Below are positions 47,801-59,403 of a stretch of 64,000 nt of DNA, one piece after another. Source of the DNA: Ulota crispa (lineage: Eukaryota; Streptophyta; Bryopsida; Orthotrichales; Orthotrichaceae); NCBI GenBank assembly GCA_963920765.1, contig OY987250.1:13570409-13634408 (forward strand). The letters run 5' to 3'. The translations under genes and the position numbers were made by a program. The notes beneath the pieces are model-generated. The model ran no database searches, was not told the DNA's origin, and worked only from the letters and a program-made list of their open reading frames with translations. How positions within the stretch are numbered: position 1 is the first letter of the stretch; each line of letters begins with the position of its first letter.

Positions 47801-49942
47801 CGAGTGTCGACCTCCCCTTGTAAATTCTTTCTGTTTTTTTTCTTACCTCAATAAAGGATTCGTAACTGAAGCCTTTGATTGCCATTGAACAGCTGTTATT
47901 ACCACAGAGGAGGTCGTTGAATTTCCAGTTCTTGAGACTGATCCAGGAGTAGTCTCAGAACCTCAAATTCCTCCCCCTCCTCCAGCAGTTGAGCCCATTT
48001 CGACAGAAACTGAGGCTCAAGAAGAAACAGAACTCGTAGAAGAAGCGCGGGTTCAAGAGGCTCTACCGGAATTTCTTCCAATGGAGGAAGAGGCGGAAGT
48101 GACAGAAGTGAGGGGACCGGCTATTGGTGAAGAGGAAGCTGCTGCTTTTGCAGAGGGGCCAGAATTGTTACAAGAAGTCGCTGCTGAGGCAGAGGCTGTT
48201 GCAGAAGCAGTTGCAGAAGGGGCTGCCGTGGTTGTTGAGGGTGTTAATGGAAGAACAATTATTGTGCTGGAAGATGACGGTACAATTTTAGATGAGGGTC
48301 CATCGTCGTTAACAATCAAGGAAGAAATTGTTGCGGAAGGAATTCAGGAAGAGGTACGCTCTTTTGGAGCTGTTTGATTCAACGTACAAGTTCACTGGGG
48401 TTATCTGATGGCCAAGTCTGACTGCTAGAGTAGTGCAGCAAATACTTTGTTTACTTATCTTTTTGTAATTTTGTGTTGCGTAAGCTAGCTTTCAAAATGG
48501 TTCGTTAGTTTATCTGTGAATAACAGTTTCAACTCTAACATACTGTGTGGTATTTTCCTCTTCGACCAGGAGCTTGGATTTCTTGGGGAGCCTAGGGAAA
48601 CAGGTATACTCGGCGTCGTGCTGTTTCACTGTTCTTTGCACACCGTTTTAATGCTTTGTCTTTCCCCCCTTTCTGTGAATTTTTCGTGGTTGGATGTAAA
48701 ATTGAATGGTGACCGAGTGTTTTATGCCAGTTAAGGATTATTGCCTTGAAATTCCGATTGCTGACCCAGTGAGTGACCTCTGGCTTCGTTTCTACAGTGT
48801 TCCTTCAAGATGATGATGACGATTTGAATGAGGAAACTGAGCCTTATGATGATAGCGTCCAAGATGTAACTGTAGAAGGATTCAGTGGCTGGTCGGCTCG
48901 TACAAGGTAAAGGCACAACTCCTTTGATAAGAATGTCAGCTTGTATATAAGTTTCTTTGTAGAGATTTATTAAGGTAGGAGCACCCAATACCAATAGTGT
49001 ACCTAATGATGTCACTCTCTACACAAGACGGTCATTCTAGAACTTAAATCTAGGTACACCATAGATAGCTTATTGCTGTTGACCAAAATGATAAGCTATC
49101 TATGGTGTACCTAGATTTAAGTTCTAGAATGACCATCTTGTGTAGAGAGTGACATCATTAGGTATACTATGGGTATTGGGTGCTCCTACCTTATATGATG
49201 ATGGTCGCGTGTATCCATTACACCTGCAAATGTAAGTCGAACATCTATTTGGTTACTTAATTATCAGTGGGTTTAAAGAAATTCTTGCTACCTGATGTTT
49301 ACATAATGCCATCAGTATATCAATGCCACATTTCTGCTAGAAACGCAACGATCCATTGGTTTTCTTTTTTGTATTGAAGGAGAGTGGGTTGTTTTGTACA
49401 GGGCTGTAGGTGGATATCTGCAAGGGGTATTTGAAAGCCTAGGTGCAACTATAGAACGAAGACAAGAGGACTCTCCTTCAATCGGACTGGATCACACTCT
49501 TCGAGGGAAAACCAGAAAAGAAGCTGCTCGTTTGTTTTTTGAGACTTTGGTATGCCCTTTAAAAACCTTGGAATATCTTCCAAAACCGTGCGATGTTCGA
49601 CCTGTTTAAGACTCGTGAGGAAAAACTCTTTGTTAGATATTTGCAGTCAAGCTGCAACTTACATTCCGCAGCTATCATACATAACAACTTTTTGGCTAAT
49701 TCTTTGCCAAGCTAGTATGTTAGGAATACCAGAGAATGTTTTTGTAAGATCCATTTCAGGGTACATGATTGGATGGAGGAGATGTGGATTCCTACGCAAA
49801 TTTTGATTATTATCTTGTGCATTTGTTGGTATAAACTCTACAGGTGTTGAAGACGAAGGACTACGTCGATGTTGACCAACCGCAAGCTTATGGTGAAGTT
49901 TACTTGTCAGCACGACCCAAGCTGTTGAAGGGCAGCTTTTAG
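41803..49942 (+). CDS. RAD21: Cohesin kleisin RAD21/SCC1 (SYN type), 16 coding exons
   Basis: This is the alpha-kleisin that closes the SMC1-SMC3 cohesin ring and is cut by separase at anaphase. Exons by splice sites and phase: 41803-41926, 42983-43256, 43580-43674, 44028-44077, 44747-44862 (or ending 44838), 44965-45486, 45804-45976, 46358-46496, 46634-46770, 46981-47289, 47603-47659, 47893-48353, 48570-48603, 48798-48906, 49402-49549, 49844-49942. All phases join, giving about 948 (or 940) residues. The SMC3-binding N-domain (1-105) begins [18 protein letters not shown] and includes [10 protein letters not shown] and [18 protein letters not shown]. The middle is Glu/Pro-rich, with a conserved RKRKP...[12 protein letters not shown] block at about 485-520. 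The winged-helix SMC1-binding C-domain (about 865-948) includes [15 protein letters not shown]. It resembles the mitotic SYN2/SYN4 class more than meiotic REC8/SYN1. Only the exon 5 donor is doubtful. Confidence 0.93.
45151..45240 (+). repeat. 30-bp in-frame tandem repeat in cohesin exon 6
   Basis: Three consecutive 30-bp units encode ten-residue blocks of the type [10 protein letters not shown]. They lie in the disordered acidic linker. Being a multiple of three, copy changes would keep the frame. Confidence 0.85.
48971..49193. mobile_element. Hairpin MITE in a cohesin gene intron (F4)
   Basis: A 223 bp near-perfect palindrome. TAAGGTAGGAGCACCCAATA pairs with the segment ending TATTGGGTGCTCCTACCTTA, and arms of about 100 bp surround a ~19-base loop (TTGCTGTTGACCAAAATGA). 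It lies in the intron between exons 14 and 15 (48907-49401), 64 bases after the donor. The ends match F1-F3. Confidence 0.85.
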
Positions 49943-50302
49943 GGTACCCCATATTCCAGTGCAAAGGTCTTCGCTTGCGTGTTTCTGTTTGGGGAAGTTA
50001 CGCACATTCTGAGTCCCCCTTCAGTAGTTTGTTTATAGATGAGTTTTAGTGATGGGTCTTATTCGGTGCCCAAGTTACACCGCAATAATGTTTAGCTACA
50101 CTTCTGAGACTGCAACCTCCCGGTTGCCATTGTACTTTTTATGAGTCCTTGTGTATAAATTATTCCCATCCTGGGTTCAGAATGCTATTGTGTGCCATTT
50201 CTTAGTAATTTAACTTAGCTTTTTTGTTGTTTTGTTTGACTGTCAAACTGACGATCATGGAGAGTTCTTTGTGCCTGCTATTGCATTGCGGATAGTTTGT
50301 GC
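49943..50302 (+). other. Likely 3' UTR and downstream flank of the cohesin gene
   Basis: The sequence up to about 50170 is not repetitive and is the probable 3' UTR. No canonical AATAAA is evident; TATAAATTATT at about 50154 may serve. Confidence 0.4.
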
Positions 50303-50305
50303 TAA

Positions 50306-50594
50306 GAGCATCCGCACCCTTGCACGCAACTTGGAGCTCTCCAAAGCAGGTGTGCAATACCCCATCCTTGCCCTCAAGAAGCAGGTACAAGCAAGCACTA
50401 AGAGCGGAGGATAGGTGTTGAGCTTCAATTGTGACTAATCAACAAGTTCTACATTCTAGTGTATGAGATTCAATCTAGCAAGTTTTATCACATATAGGGT
50501 GTTGGTATGTGTGCGGTGAGAGCGTCAAATAAAGCAGCTACAGCTATGCCAAGTGCTCTCGCAAGGTTGTTGAGCATGAGTGGGTGTGGATGCC
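50306..50594. mobile_element. PIF/Harbinger-like MITE
   Basis: A 289 bp element starts GAGCATCCGCACCC and ends GGGTGTGGATGCC, next to TAA (50303-50305) and TTA (50595-50597). The GRGCATCC ends and TWA targets match Harbinger/Tourist elements. The 60-codon frame across it is not a gene. Confidence 0.65.
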
Positions 50595-50598
50595 TTAA

Positions 50599-50818
50599 CC
50601 CCTAAACGGCCCAAAGGTCCTTTTTGGTTGTATGTACAAGTTTAATACGTATCAATCATGATCACATAATGCTCCAATTTTTATTGTGAAAACCTTAATT
50701 ATCAACCACAATCACACAATGCTTCACTTTGTGATGTTTTGCACTTCTTGAAATTTGGTGAAGACAATATTTGATTGATATGACCTTGTATCTCTAGAGC
50801 CTTAGGACCATTCAGGGG
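50599..50818. mobile_element. Short TTAA-flanked element
   Basis: A 220 bp element starts CCCCTAAACGGCCC and ends GGACCATTCAGGGG, with TTAA at 50595-50598 and 50819-50822. It abuts the Harbinger-like MITE, whose TTA lies within its TTAA. Confidence 0.65.
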
Positions 50819-50822
50819 TTAA

Positions 50823-51256
50823 TGTCTTAGTTTTTGTTGCTAGCATTGTCTCTAAGATGATGCAACAATGGGCATCAACATTAGAACTTTGTGCAGAACT
50901 TTAGGCTACATGACAATCTACATGGCGCTTCAAAGGAGAAAATCACAACATTGTGACACCTATGTTTCATACTGTCTATTTGAGTTTTTGGACTTCAATG
51001 TTTGGTAATCAAGCAAGAAGCACAAAAAGGAGATCCCAAACTTATGGAAGATGCCCAAAATCTAACTTTCATGATTTCCAAAAAACTCAAAAGTTAATAA
51101 CTTAAAAGTCACTTACTTAAATGACATGGTTGACTACTCATACATCTAGGTTACTTTTGAAAAACAAGCTTCTACATACATTTTGTAGTTCAACTTTGAG
51201 TCTTAACACTCCCTACTGTCAAGTGAAGAGTTTTTAAGTTTCAAAGTTGTTCACTA
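50823..51256. other. AT-rich, no gene seen
   Basis: About 430 bp with no recognisable feature. Confidence 0.4.
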
Positions 51257-51587
51257 CAGTGGTGCTTGGATAAGGTCAACACTTTGGGTTGGAAAAAAAT
51301 ATTGATCTTATCCAAGCATTAATCATAAAGAAACACTCCATTCACATTACTTTCCCTAGTTCTAGTGATTGCAATTTTGGAGGTGCTTATCCAACCATGT
51401 TTTTGCTACACTAACCAAACAACTTTCTAACTGATGAGTCAAAATGGGCATTGATGAAAAGAAAACATTGACCATATGCAAACATTTGACCTAAACCAAG
51501 CTCATAATACATACTTTGGGCAAAAGGGGAGTGGGAGTGTGATCTTATCCAATTGTTGATGTTATAAAGATCAACGCTGCACCACTA
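51257..51587. mobile_element. Tc1/mariner-like MITE, copy G3
   Basis: It starts TA-CAGTGGTGCTTGG and ends ATCAACGCTGCACCACTA-TA, about 331 bp. This is the simplest copy of family G and shows the state before the insertions seen at 1230-2122. Confidence 0.65.
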
Positions 51588-53782
51588 TATAGGAATGCAA
51601 ATTTTATATGTTGAAAACTTTGGAATGAACTAGAGGAGATGATTTCTTCCACAAGTAACTTTTCAAATATGGGAATAAAATTTGATTTTTACATCGTGGT
51701 CTATTGGGCATATAGAAAGTACTCATATGGAAGAGCTATATATCCTCTTAATGCTGGTACTTATCACAAGTATCTCTTGTTAAAAGTTCTCAAAAATTCT
51801 TGGTATGCATGAGTAATGTTGTTGGAGCTTGTGCTTAGAATTGTACTCATACATAAGCTTTTTTTTGCTATACCTTGGCTAATTGGATATGAACATGGCA
51901 TTGTGTAGCCTTGTCATCGTTTCATTTTAATCTATACCCTAAGAATTATAGTAAAAGGTAGTTCTTGCATTCTTGCTAGTCAGTAGACATTTGTTTTGGT
52001 TGGAAGGATGGTGTTCTTCATCTAATGGTGGAGCAGCCAAAGGAGCATCATGTTGTTGGAAATTCTATGTGTTTGTCTTTTGTGGAGTATTTTCTTTTTT
52101 GAAGTATCTTGTCACGGTTTTCTATTATTTTTTTTCATTTATTTGTTGGGGTTTTTGGAGATTTTTTTGTTGTTCTTTTAAATAGTTTGTGTAACACATG
52201 TCTTAGAAGAGATCAAGAGATGCTAAAGTAATGTCAAGTATGAACAATTTTGTAATTTTATTTTGTTCTTATGTATTGAAACTTGAATGGTATAGTGTTT
52301 GGTTTTCTATTTCATCTATCCATCAAATGAAATGCTTTATAAATCTAGGTTTTGACTTTGTTAATGTGAGAAGTTTCTGTCCACATGCTATGCCTTTGTT
52401 TTTTCCATATGTAAGATTCTTGTTTATTTTAATACAAAACTAATTGAAACATTTGATAGATTGAATCTTTTAAAAATTGGAAGGAAAACTTAGAAATGCA
52501 AGGAGATTTGTGGCCCTTTCATGCAACAAAAGAGCATTGGCAGTCTTGCACAATGGCCTACCAAAAATACTCTTGCTCCCTTTTACTATTCACCATGTTA
52601 TAGAATAAATTTGATACTTGTTGATGTTTTATTATTCTGTAACATCAATGTTTAATTCTTACATGCAATCCCAATCAAGCATATCAAAATCAATCCCAAA
52701 ATATCAAAATCCAAATTTTGGTGAATTTTTTGGTAGAATAATCACAATTTACAAGAAAATTGATTGAAAAACATTAATGATAATTTTTTTGAGATTTGAA
52801 TGGATCTATAGAAAACACTTAGATACACTTCTTTTCTTCTAACAAGCATCTCCAAAAAAACTTTAAAATACATTTTATGGAAACTTTATTATTAGGGTGC
52901 TCATGTCTAAACTTTGTAAAAAACACATTTCTTTAAAATCCTCAGATTTTACTCTTTGACTTGTGAATTATGATTCCATTTGTACATTTGATCACAATGA
53001 TACATTTACTTTGCCAAAATTCAATTTAAAAAAATATATATTTATTTTACAAAATTTAGTCATATCACACTTCACATTGAACTTTTCATAAAACACATTG
53101 CTCAAACCCTTTTAGTTAAACCATTGCTAGCTAATACACGGACATGACCCCTAGGTGCCTTGCAATGCCTTTCATTGTAATTGCCTAGTTAACAAGTAGT
53201 TATTGGAGTCTATGATCCTCATTAGAGTATTGATTTCCAATGCAAATTTGGTAGTGCAAAGACTTTTAATCATGAACTTGAAGGAAATTTCATTTGACAA
53301 CTATTAGGTAGCAAGGCAAATTTTGTAGCACAATTGTTATAAACTTATATTTGTACATTCTTAGCATAATTACGTACTCTAGTTATTAAATAAAATAATA
53401 AAGTGCTTTTGCATCTCTCATTGGCAAACGGAAACTTGCTAGATTTATTGAAATCGACTATTGAGGAAATTCCAATTGAAATGCACTGCTCTGATTATGG
53501 TGCTTTAATTGATACCAAGCATTCTGTTGTTGGCATTCTTCTCTATTGCAGTTGTAGAACCTAAGTTCCATAAAAGGGGCAGTTGGTTTTGTTAAATTGA
53601 ATGTGAGATCAAGGGCCAACTTCCATGCTGGCCCTAGAATTGGAAATTACAAACACATCAAGCATTTTTGAAAGTATACTATTGCTTGTGGTGTTTAGGA
53701 TTTATGATTTTGGGACTAGCATGCAAATTTGCTCAAAATCCAATAGATTATTATGGAAAGGTGCTAATGAGTATCAATGGAG
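51588..53782. other. AT-rich, no gene seen
   Basis: About 2.2 kb. A region near 52700-52810 resembles the dispersed repeat at 25010-25200. The phrase CTTCCATGCTGGCC at about 53617 returns in variant form at about 54697. No gene found. Confidence 0.45.
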
Positions 53783-54189
53783 AATTAATATATGTGTCAC
53801 ACCTTTTCAACTATTTTACCACACCTATTATATATGACCAATACTTAGGATATTATAGTAGGTGTGGACAGCAAGCTAAAAATTACTAATTTGAAATTAC
53901 AACCTAACATAAAAGTTGCAATTTCAATTTTTTTTCAACTCTAAATCTCAGTCATAATATTGATTAAAAAATCTAAATCAAACTTAGCATGATTTAAATC
54001 TTTTAAAACAATACTATAAGCAAGATTTAGAATTGAAAAATAGAGTTGAAAATACAATTTCTATATCAAATTGCCTTTTCAAACTAGTGATGTTTTGCTT
54101 GTAGTTTACACCTACTATAATATTGTAATATTGGCCATGTATAGTAAGTGTGGTAAGAAAGTCAAAAAGGTGTGATACAAACATCAATT
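53783..54189. mobile_element. Hairpin MITE, family I copy 3
   Basis: A foldback of about 407 bp. AATTAATATATGTGTCACACC pairs with the end finishing GGTGTGATACAAACATCAATT, and TATTATAGTAGGTGTGGAC pairs with GTTTACACCTACTATAATA. The ends are similar to 13403-13817. Confidence 0.65.
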
Positions 54190-54848
54190 CCCATATCAAT
54201 ACTGGCAACTTGAAGTCTAGTTGATGCCACTTCAACTTTTTTGGCAGGTGTGCTTGTAGTAATAAGCAAAAGCTCTCTCATGAATTGTATTCACTACTAA
54301 AATTTGGAGGTGAAGCAACAATTGAAGCAAATGTTTTGGAACATGCAATAGCAACATTTTTTTCTTCACTTGGAGCTACTCATAAAACGAGTTTCAAACT
54401 AGAGAAGTCAACACTTGTCAAATATTGAAATCAACAATTCTCCCAGTATTAGAAACCAATTCAAAATAGACATATCATTCAATCCCTTAAATTTGAAATG
54501 ATTTTTCAATAATATGAGCAACGTTTTTGGTGTTGCTAGAGGAGAGAAATGTAGTAGCAAATGTGCTTGTCTTTGAAGTTACTAAAAGCTAGTGGTCAAA
54601 TCTAAACATGACAAACATCGTACAGTTAACCAACAATGTTTATTTGTGCCGTCTAAATGCCACATGTGATAACAAATTGCTTTACAAATTTGTGGCCAGC
54701 TTCTATGCTGGTCTAGAATTGGTCACAAGTTTTTTAACAATTACTAATTTTGGAAAACTCCAATCTTTGTATTTCTTGTACTTCATACAAAAATCTTACC
54801 AAAATATCATATCAAAATTTTGATTCTATTGTTTTCTAAGGTTAATAG
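54190..54848. other. AT-rich, no gene seen
   Basis: No gene or repeat end recognised apart from the variant of the 53617 phrase. Confidence 0.4.
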
Positions 54849-55116
54849 TGCATTTAGGTTGCTTTACCTTGAAATTTACATTAAGACTCACTACTTGGAC
54901 ACATGGAGGTGCTTGCAATTTTTAGATATTAAGATTTCTTACGGTTTACAACATGGACATTGCTAGTTTGATTTTCCACAACTTCATTATTGTTGTTAGG
55001 TCTTTTAAATCTTGTTTATTGCAATAATTATTAATGAAAATTACTATAGTATTAACAAATGTTTATATAGTGTGAAATGTTAAAAAAAATAGTGTGATGA
55101 GACAACCTAAACGCAA
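54849..55116. mobile_element. Family J MITE, copy 2, uninterrupted
   Basis: It begins GCATTTAGGTTGCTTTACC and ends GACAACCTAAACGCAATATT. It serves as the empty-site version of copy 1 at 18252-18830: TCTTTTAAATCTTGTTTATT stands where that copy has the Mutator-like insert. Confidence 0.65.
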
Positions 55117-55208
55117 TATTTAGTGAAGGCACTTTCCATGCATGTCAGTAACTCTTTTTTCCTTTTCTTGCTTTTCCAATTCCAAACCACCATGGAAGCC
55201 GACCTTTA

Positions 55209-56218
55209 GGGCTGCTTCACACTGTGGCCAACCAAGTGAAGAGGCCGTGGGATTGAGTAGCCAAACTTTGTTGAGAGACCAAAAAATGTGCTGAAAATGG
55301 GCAATAAAACATTGTTTTTGACACCTTTGGTTGCGTTTAGTGTGAAGCCTCCAAAGGTCAAACCTAAAATCCAAAGTCATAACATTTATTAGACCTCCAA
55401 ACTCTAACAACCAAGATTTTGTGAATTTTTGATTTACTTTATAATTTTTTTGACAGTCTCTCAATCACAGTTTGGGTCTCCATTTTTGCTTGATTCAAAC
55501 TTTTCTTGAGAGGCCATTGCTTTGGATGATATAGTGCTGCCATGTAGACATTTGGAGAATGACAACCTTTGAACTTTGGCCTCTAGTGTGAAGGGCCAAG
55601 AAACCAAACTCTACACCAAACATTGCAATAGGCTACTTTAATAATTAGGTTGCCTTACTTTGACAAAGTTACCCCATGACTCACCCTTGGCCACTTGGAG
55701 GAGCATGCAACTCTCTTTATGCTACAATAATTATTGGTTATGTGTAAAATTCCAAGTTCCTTGCTCCTTGGCTTTAGTGCTTGTTGCTCCGCCAAACCTT
55801 TGTTTGCCTCCTCCATTATTCATCACGGTATTTATTGACAAAAGTGAATATAGTCTTGGAAAATATTTAAATAGTGTGAAATGTCAAGAAATTAGTATAG
55901 GGCAACCTAAATGCACAATTTGGTGCAATGATTGGGGAGAACCGGCCGGTTGAAATTGCAAAAAGTCCGTTGAAACCTAAAACTACTAGATACAAAACTA
56001 GCCATTTTTCTCCAAAAATCTAATTATATTATATTTCATTATATTTATAGAATTTCCCAAGAAACAACGGGTCCATGCTATTGAAAAACCAATTGAAATT
56101 GAAAAATACTGGATTTTCACCAATGAAATTGACATTTCTCCCCAAACACTAATTTGATTTAGGTTACTTACAATCTGATTGGTGCCTCTCGACCTTTGGC
56201 CATAGTGTGAAGTGGCCC
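55209..56218. mobile_element. Harbinger-like element with nested J MITE
   Basis: It starts GGGCTGCTTCACACTGTGGCC and ends GGCCATAGTGTGAAGTGGCCC between TTA at 55206-55208 and 56219-56221. Inside, AGTGTGAAG motifs recur (55339, 55588), and a family J MITE lies at 55643-55914. A shorter element ending near 55597 is an alternative reading. Confidence 0.55.
55643..55914. mobile_element. Family J MITE, copy 3, nested
   Basis: It begins AATTAGGTTGCCTTACTTTG and ends GGGCAACCTAAATGCAC; the interior matches copies 1 and 2. Confidence 0.65.
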
Positions 56219-56221
56219 TTA

Positions 56222-56734
56222 TTCCATGTTGTTTTGGCCAGGACTTGTACTTCATGAGGCCATGAAACTCATACGGCAACTCTTACCCTCTCTCCTGTCG
56301 GTTTTGCTGGCCTGATTTCCAGTACATGATATTGACATTGATACAGTAAGGCAGCATGCATGCAATTTGTACAGTTTGCATGTCGTTGAATATCCAGGTA
56401 TAAACTTGACACCTTAGTAAAAAGAAACTTAGGATACACTTTCCTCTAATGTTTGGTTTCCAAAAGGACACCTACCAAAATTTTCAGATTTCAAAATAAA
56501 AGAAAAGGAAATAAAAGAGCCGTAAAATATTGCATCTCATAGTCTTATAACGCGCAAATATTGGATTGAATTTTCAAAAAACTGATAGGCTAGGTTGGAT
56601 TTTTTTCATTTATTTGAGCGTACATGGGACACCTCGTTTTTTTGGGGGGGGGGGGGGGGGGGGGGCGGTTTCAAAATGAAAACTTAGAAAAGAAATGATT
56701 TTAAACAAGTGCACCATTTTTTGAAATTGAGGGT
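56222..56734. other. Unassigned spacer with poly-G tract
   Basis: A run of 22 G lies at 56644-56665. Otherwise no gene or element end. Confidence 0.5.
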
Positions 56735-56738
56735 TTAA

Positions 56739-58476
56739 CTCCTAAAGGACCAGACCCCCTTTTTTAGAAACATAGCGATTTTGAGAAGATACTTGTGATT
56801 GGAGCTTTTCATAATTTAGGCTGAAATTTTAATAGAATGTGGGGACAAGGTTTAGCTTTCATATGCACTAAATTTCATGACATTTGAAATTATGAGTAAA
56901 AAGTTATGGCCTAATATGTTGTATTTTACGTTAGTTGGGCAGCCTGGGCAGATTTATAAAAATTACTTTTTTCAAAAATAAAAAATTTAAATTGGTTTGA
57001 CCCCTAAAGTTCTTTTGTGCTTAGAGGCCCAAAACTGCTTCAAAATACTAGTTCCAAAACTAGGTCAAAATCTTCATTGAAACTTATTTTTTAACAAATC
57101 CAATTGTAGGATCCTTTGGTTGACTTGCACAAGTACATTGTCCCAAAATTTCAAAATGATTATCCGCACCATTTGCAAGATCAATGTGCCTAAACTTCAA
57201 AATTTAGGCTTTTCTAGTCCTTCCAGAAGGTGAAGTTTTGTTTTTCAAACTTTTTAGAGAAAAACACATATGTTGTATTTCTTGTGCAATTTTTGCAATA
57301 CGTTGGAAAATGGGTTGAAAGCATATATACAAAAAAAATAGACAAAAAAAAATTTGGATTCATTTTTACAAAAATTGTAAAGTGAAAGGTATTGATGAAT
57401 GAAAGATATAACTAATATGTTGATAACTTTTGGAAGAATTTGAAAATTGTTAATCCCAATGGTAAGAATGCTCTAATAGACAATTATTAACTCCCCTTTT
57501 CATTTTCATTTGAAAATTTTCAAAAGTGAGAATAAAAAATAACTTTATATGTTTTTTCTACCCTCTTCCCACCTTCATTGCCCACAAAATAAAACTCCTT
57601 TTAACTCTTACCTCATTATTTGGAATTGAGTGGTTCAATTTTCTTTGAGCAGGTATCAATCTATAATGTTTTAAATTTTAAAAAAATTAAAAATAGAATA
57701 TATTTTTTGCTGCCCGATTTGTCATTGAAATTGATAAAACCTTATAACTTTTGCATTACTTATTAGAATGACATGAAATAAAGCTTCCCATGTAGATTAT
57801 GACAAGTAGCATCCATCCTAAAAAATTCATGAAAAATTTCCAAATTATGAAATCAATAGAGCCTGCTTGAGTTCTCATAAAGCCCAAAGTGGGTTCCTTG
57901 GGCCTTTAGGGGTTAAGAGATTTATGCAAATGTAGGAAGCTTTGAATCATTCCGTTTTGATCAACAAGATGAAAATTATGAGGATTTTTTGTTTGCGGAC
58001 AATTATGGATTCTCGACTCCAAAATAAACTTTGAAGTCCTTTATTTTACTCAATTTTCAACATTTTGGAAAAAAAAAAAAAAAAAAACTAAAGGATGAAT
58101 ATTGTTTATGACAACATTATGACCATTGGATTGGCATTTTTCATTTCCATAATTAAATTCTTAACAATTTAGTGTTTTGGACTATTCTCTACTTCTTTTT
58201 ACTTACTAATTTTTTTTTCCTTAGGAATTTCACTTTTTTGAAGGGTAGCTGCCCGATTTTTCACAAGACGTTTTTGAATATTCAAACCATTCTATCTTCC
58301 AATCCACGCGGTGAAAATGTCTGAATTTTTTTTCCACATCTTCTAAAACTATTCTTCTACAAGATTCTACGGTTACATATGCATAAAAAAAAATTTGCTT
58401 TCAAATTTGGTTGATGCTCTAAACATGGCAGTTTTGAAAAGTTTTTGGTGAAAACTTTGCTTGGTCCTTTAAGGGG
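56739..58476. mobile_element. TTAA-flanked MITE, subfamily A copy 4, with nested element
   Basis: It starts CTCCTAAAGGACCAGACCCC and ends TTGGTCCTTTAAGGGG, with TTAA at 56735-56738 and 58477-58480. Inverted relative to copy 1. It is split by another TTAA element (57001-57912). Without the insert it is about 820 bp, somewhat shorter than other A copies. Confidence 0.8.
57001..57912. mobile_element. TTAA-flanked MITE, subfamily D, nested
   Basis: A 912 bp element starts CCCCTAAAGTTCTTTTGTGC and ends CTTGGGCCTTTAGGGG. Flanks are TTGA (56997-57000) and TTAA (57913-57916). Other A copies carry GGTTTAGGAG, unbroken, at the same place, which fits a 4-bp target duplication. Confidence 0.8.
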
Positions 58477-58480
58477 TTAA

Positions 58481-58958
58481 AGACATCCTAATGTGCAAAA
58501 TCCCCCCCACATGATGTCAAATTTATACATTTCCATTTGAAATGTAACTGCGTATAATTGATGTAGGATCAATGATTCATCAGATGTTTTTGTTCAATCA
58601 GGATGGTCAGGTTTCATTTTTTATGTTTTTATCAATTTCTGCTGTTTCTCTTAGCATTCCTGTCATGATTGTAATGTGTCCACATCATTGTTTGTTTTCT
58701 GGACTGCCCAAACTGGCCTCTGGCTAATATTTACTAAGTTCAAAAGCGGTTAAATTTGACAGCATATCTACTCAGGACAGGTGAATAAGCCAAATCTCCC
58801 TTTGGCGTCTACAGAAACTTCTCGAAACACTGGCATTGCATGGATGAGTATGACCATCTCGGAAGCAGGGGTCAGTACTCTATATGGACAGACTTCCCAC
58901 GTGCTGGCTGGGAAGTTTGGCAAATGTTCAAGTGGTTTATTGGAGTTGGTAAAGTATG
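58481..58958. other. Unassigned segment
   Basis: The plus-strand frame from 58781 (GIAWMSMTISEAGVSTLYGQ) is not a family I know and runs into a MITE at 58962, so I do not call it a gene. A decayed exon is possible. Confidence 0.35.
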
Positions 58959-58961
58959 TTA

Positions 58962-59400
58962 GGGCATCCCAATGCAGCCGTAATAGAGGCAGGGAAAAGC
59001 TTGTGGAGTGGTTTAAACCAGACTTGAGCAAAAACATGGGTTCCAATGCAACAGGTAAACCATACTGCATTTTTCAAGTAAACCATATTGCAATTTTCAG
59101 GGCTCCCTACATAAGAGCCTCTCCTTTGCAAATTTTCACTATTTGGAGAGTCCTGCATATCACTCCAACTCTAACACTGATGCAATTTCAGGGAATTTCA
59201 GATACTTCTAACATGAATCAGCCTCACATAAGCACTTAAAAAATACAATATAAATTTGTGGTTAGTGAGTGTCATGAAGTATGTGCATTGGGAGGTGATG
59301 GATTGGAAAAAAGCCCTGCTTTGTAAGAGAGCCGCAGTCAGACCCGGTCTGACACAATTGGCAGGGCTAATATACTGTAGCTGCTAGATTGGGGATGCCC
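58962..59400. mobile_element. PIF/Harbinger-like MITE, chain member 1
   Basis: It starts GGGCATCCCAATGCAGCC and ends ATTGGGGATGCCC, between TTA at 58959-58961 and 59401-59403. Confidence 0.75.
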
Positions 59401-59403
59401 TTA

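Noticed and set aside
58781-59239. 152-codon plus-strand frame
   Set aside because: It runs across the start of a Harbinger-like MITE at 58962 and has no recognisable domain.
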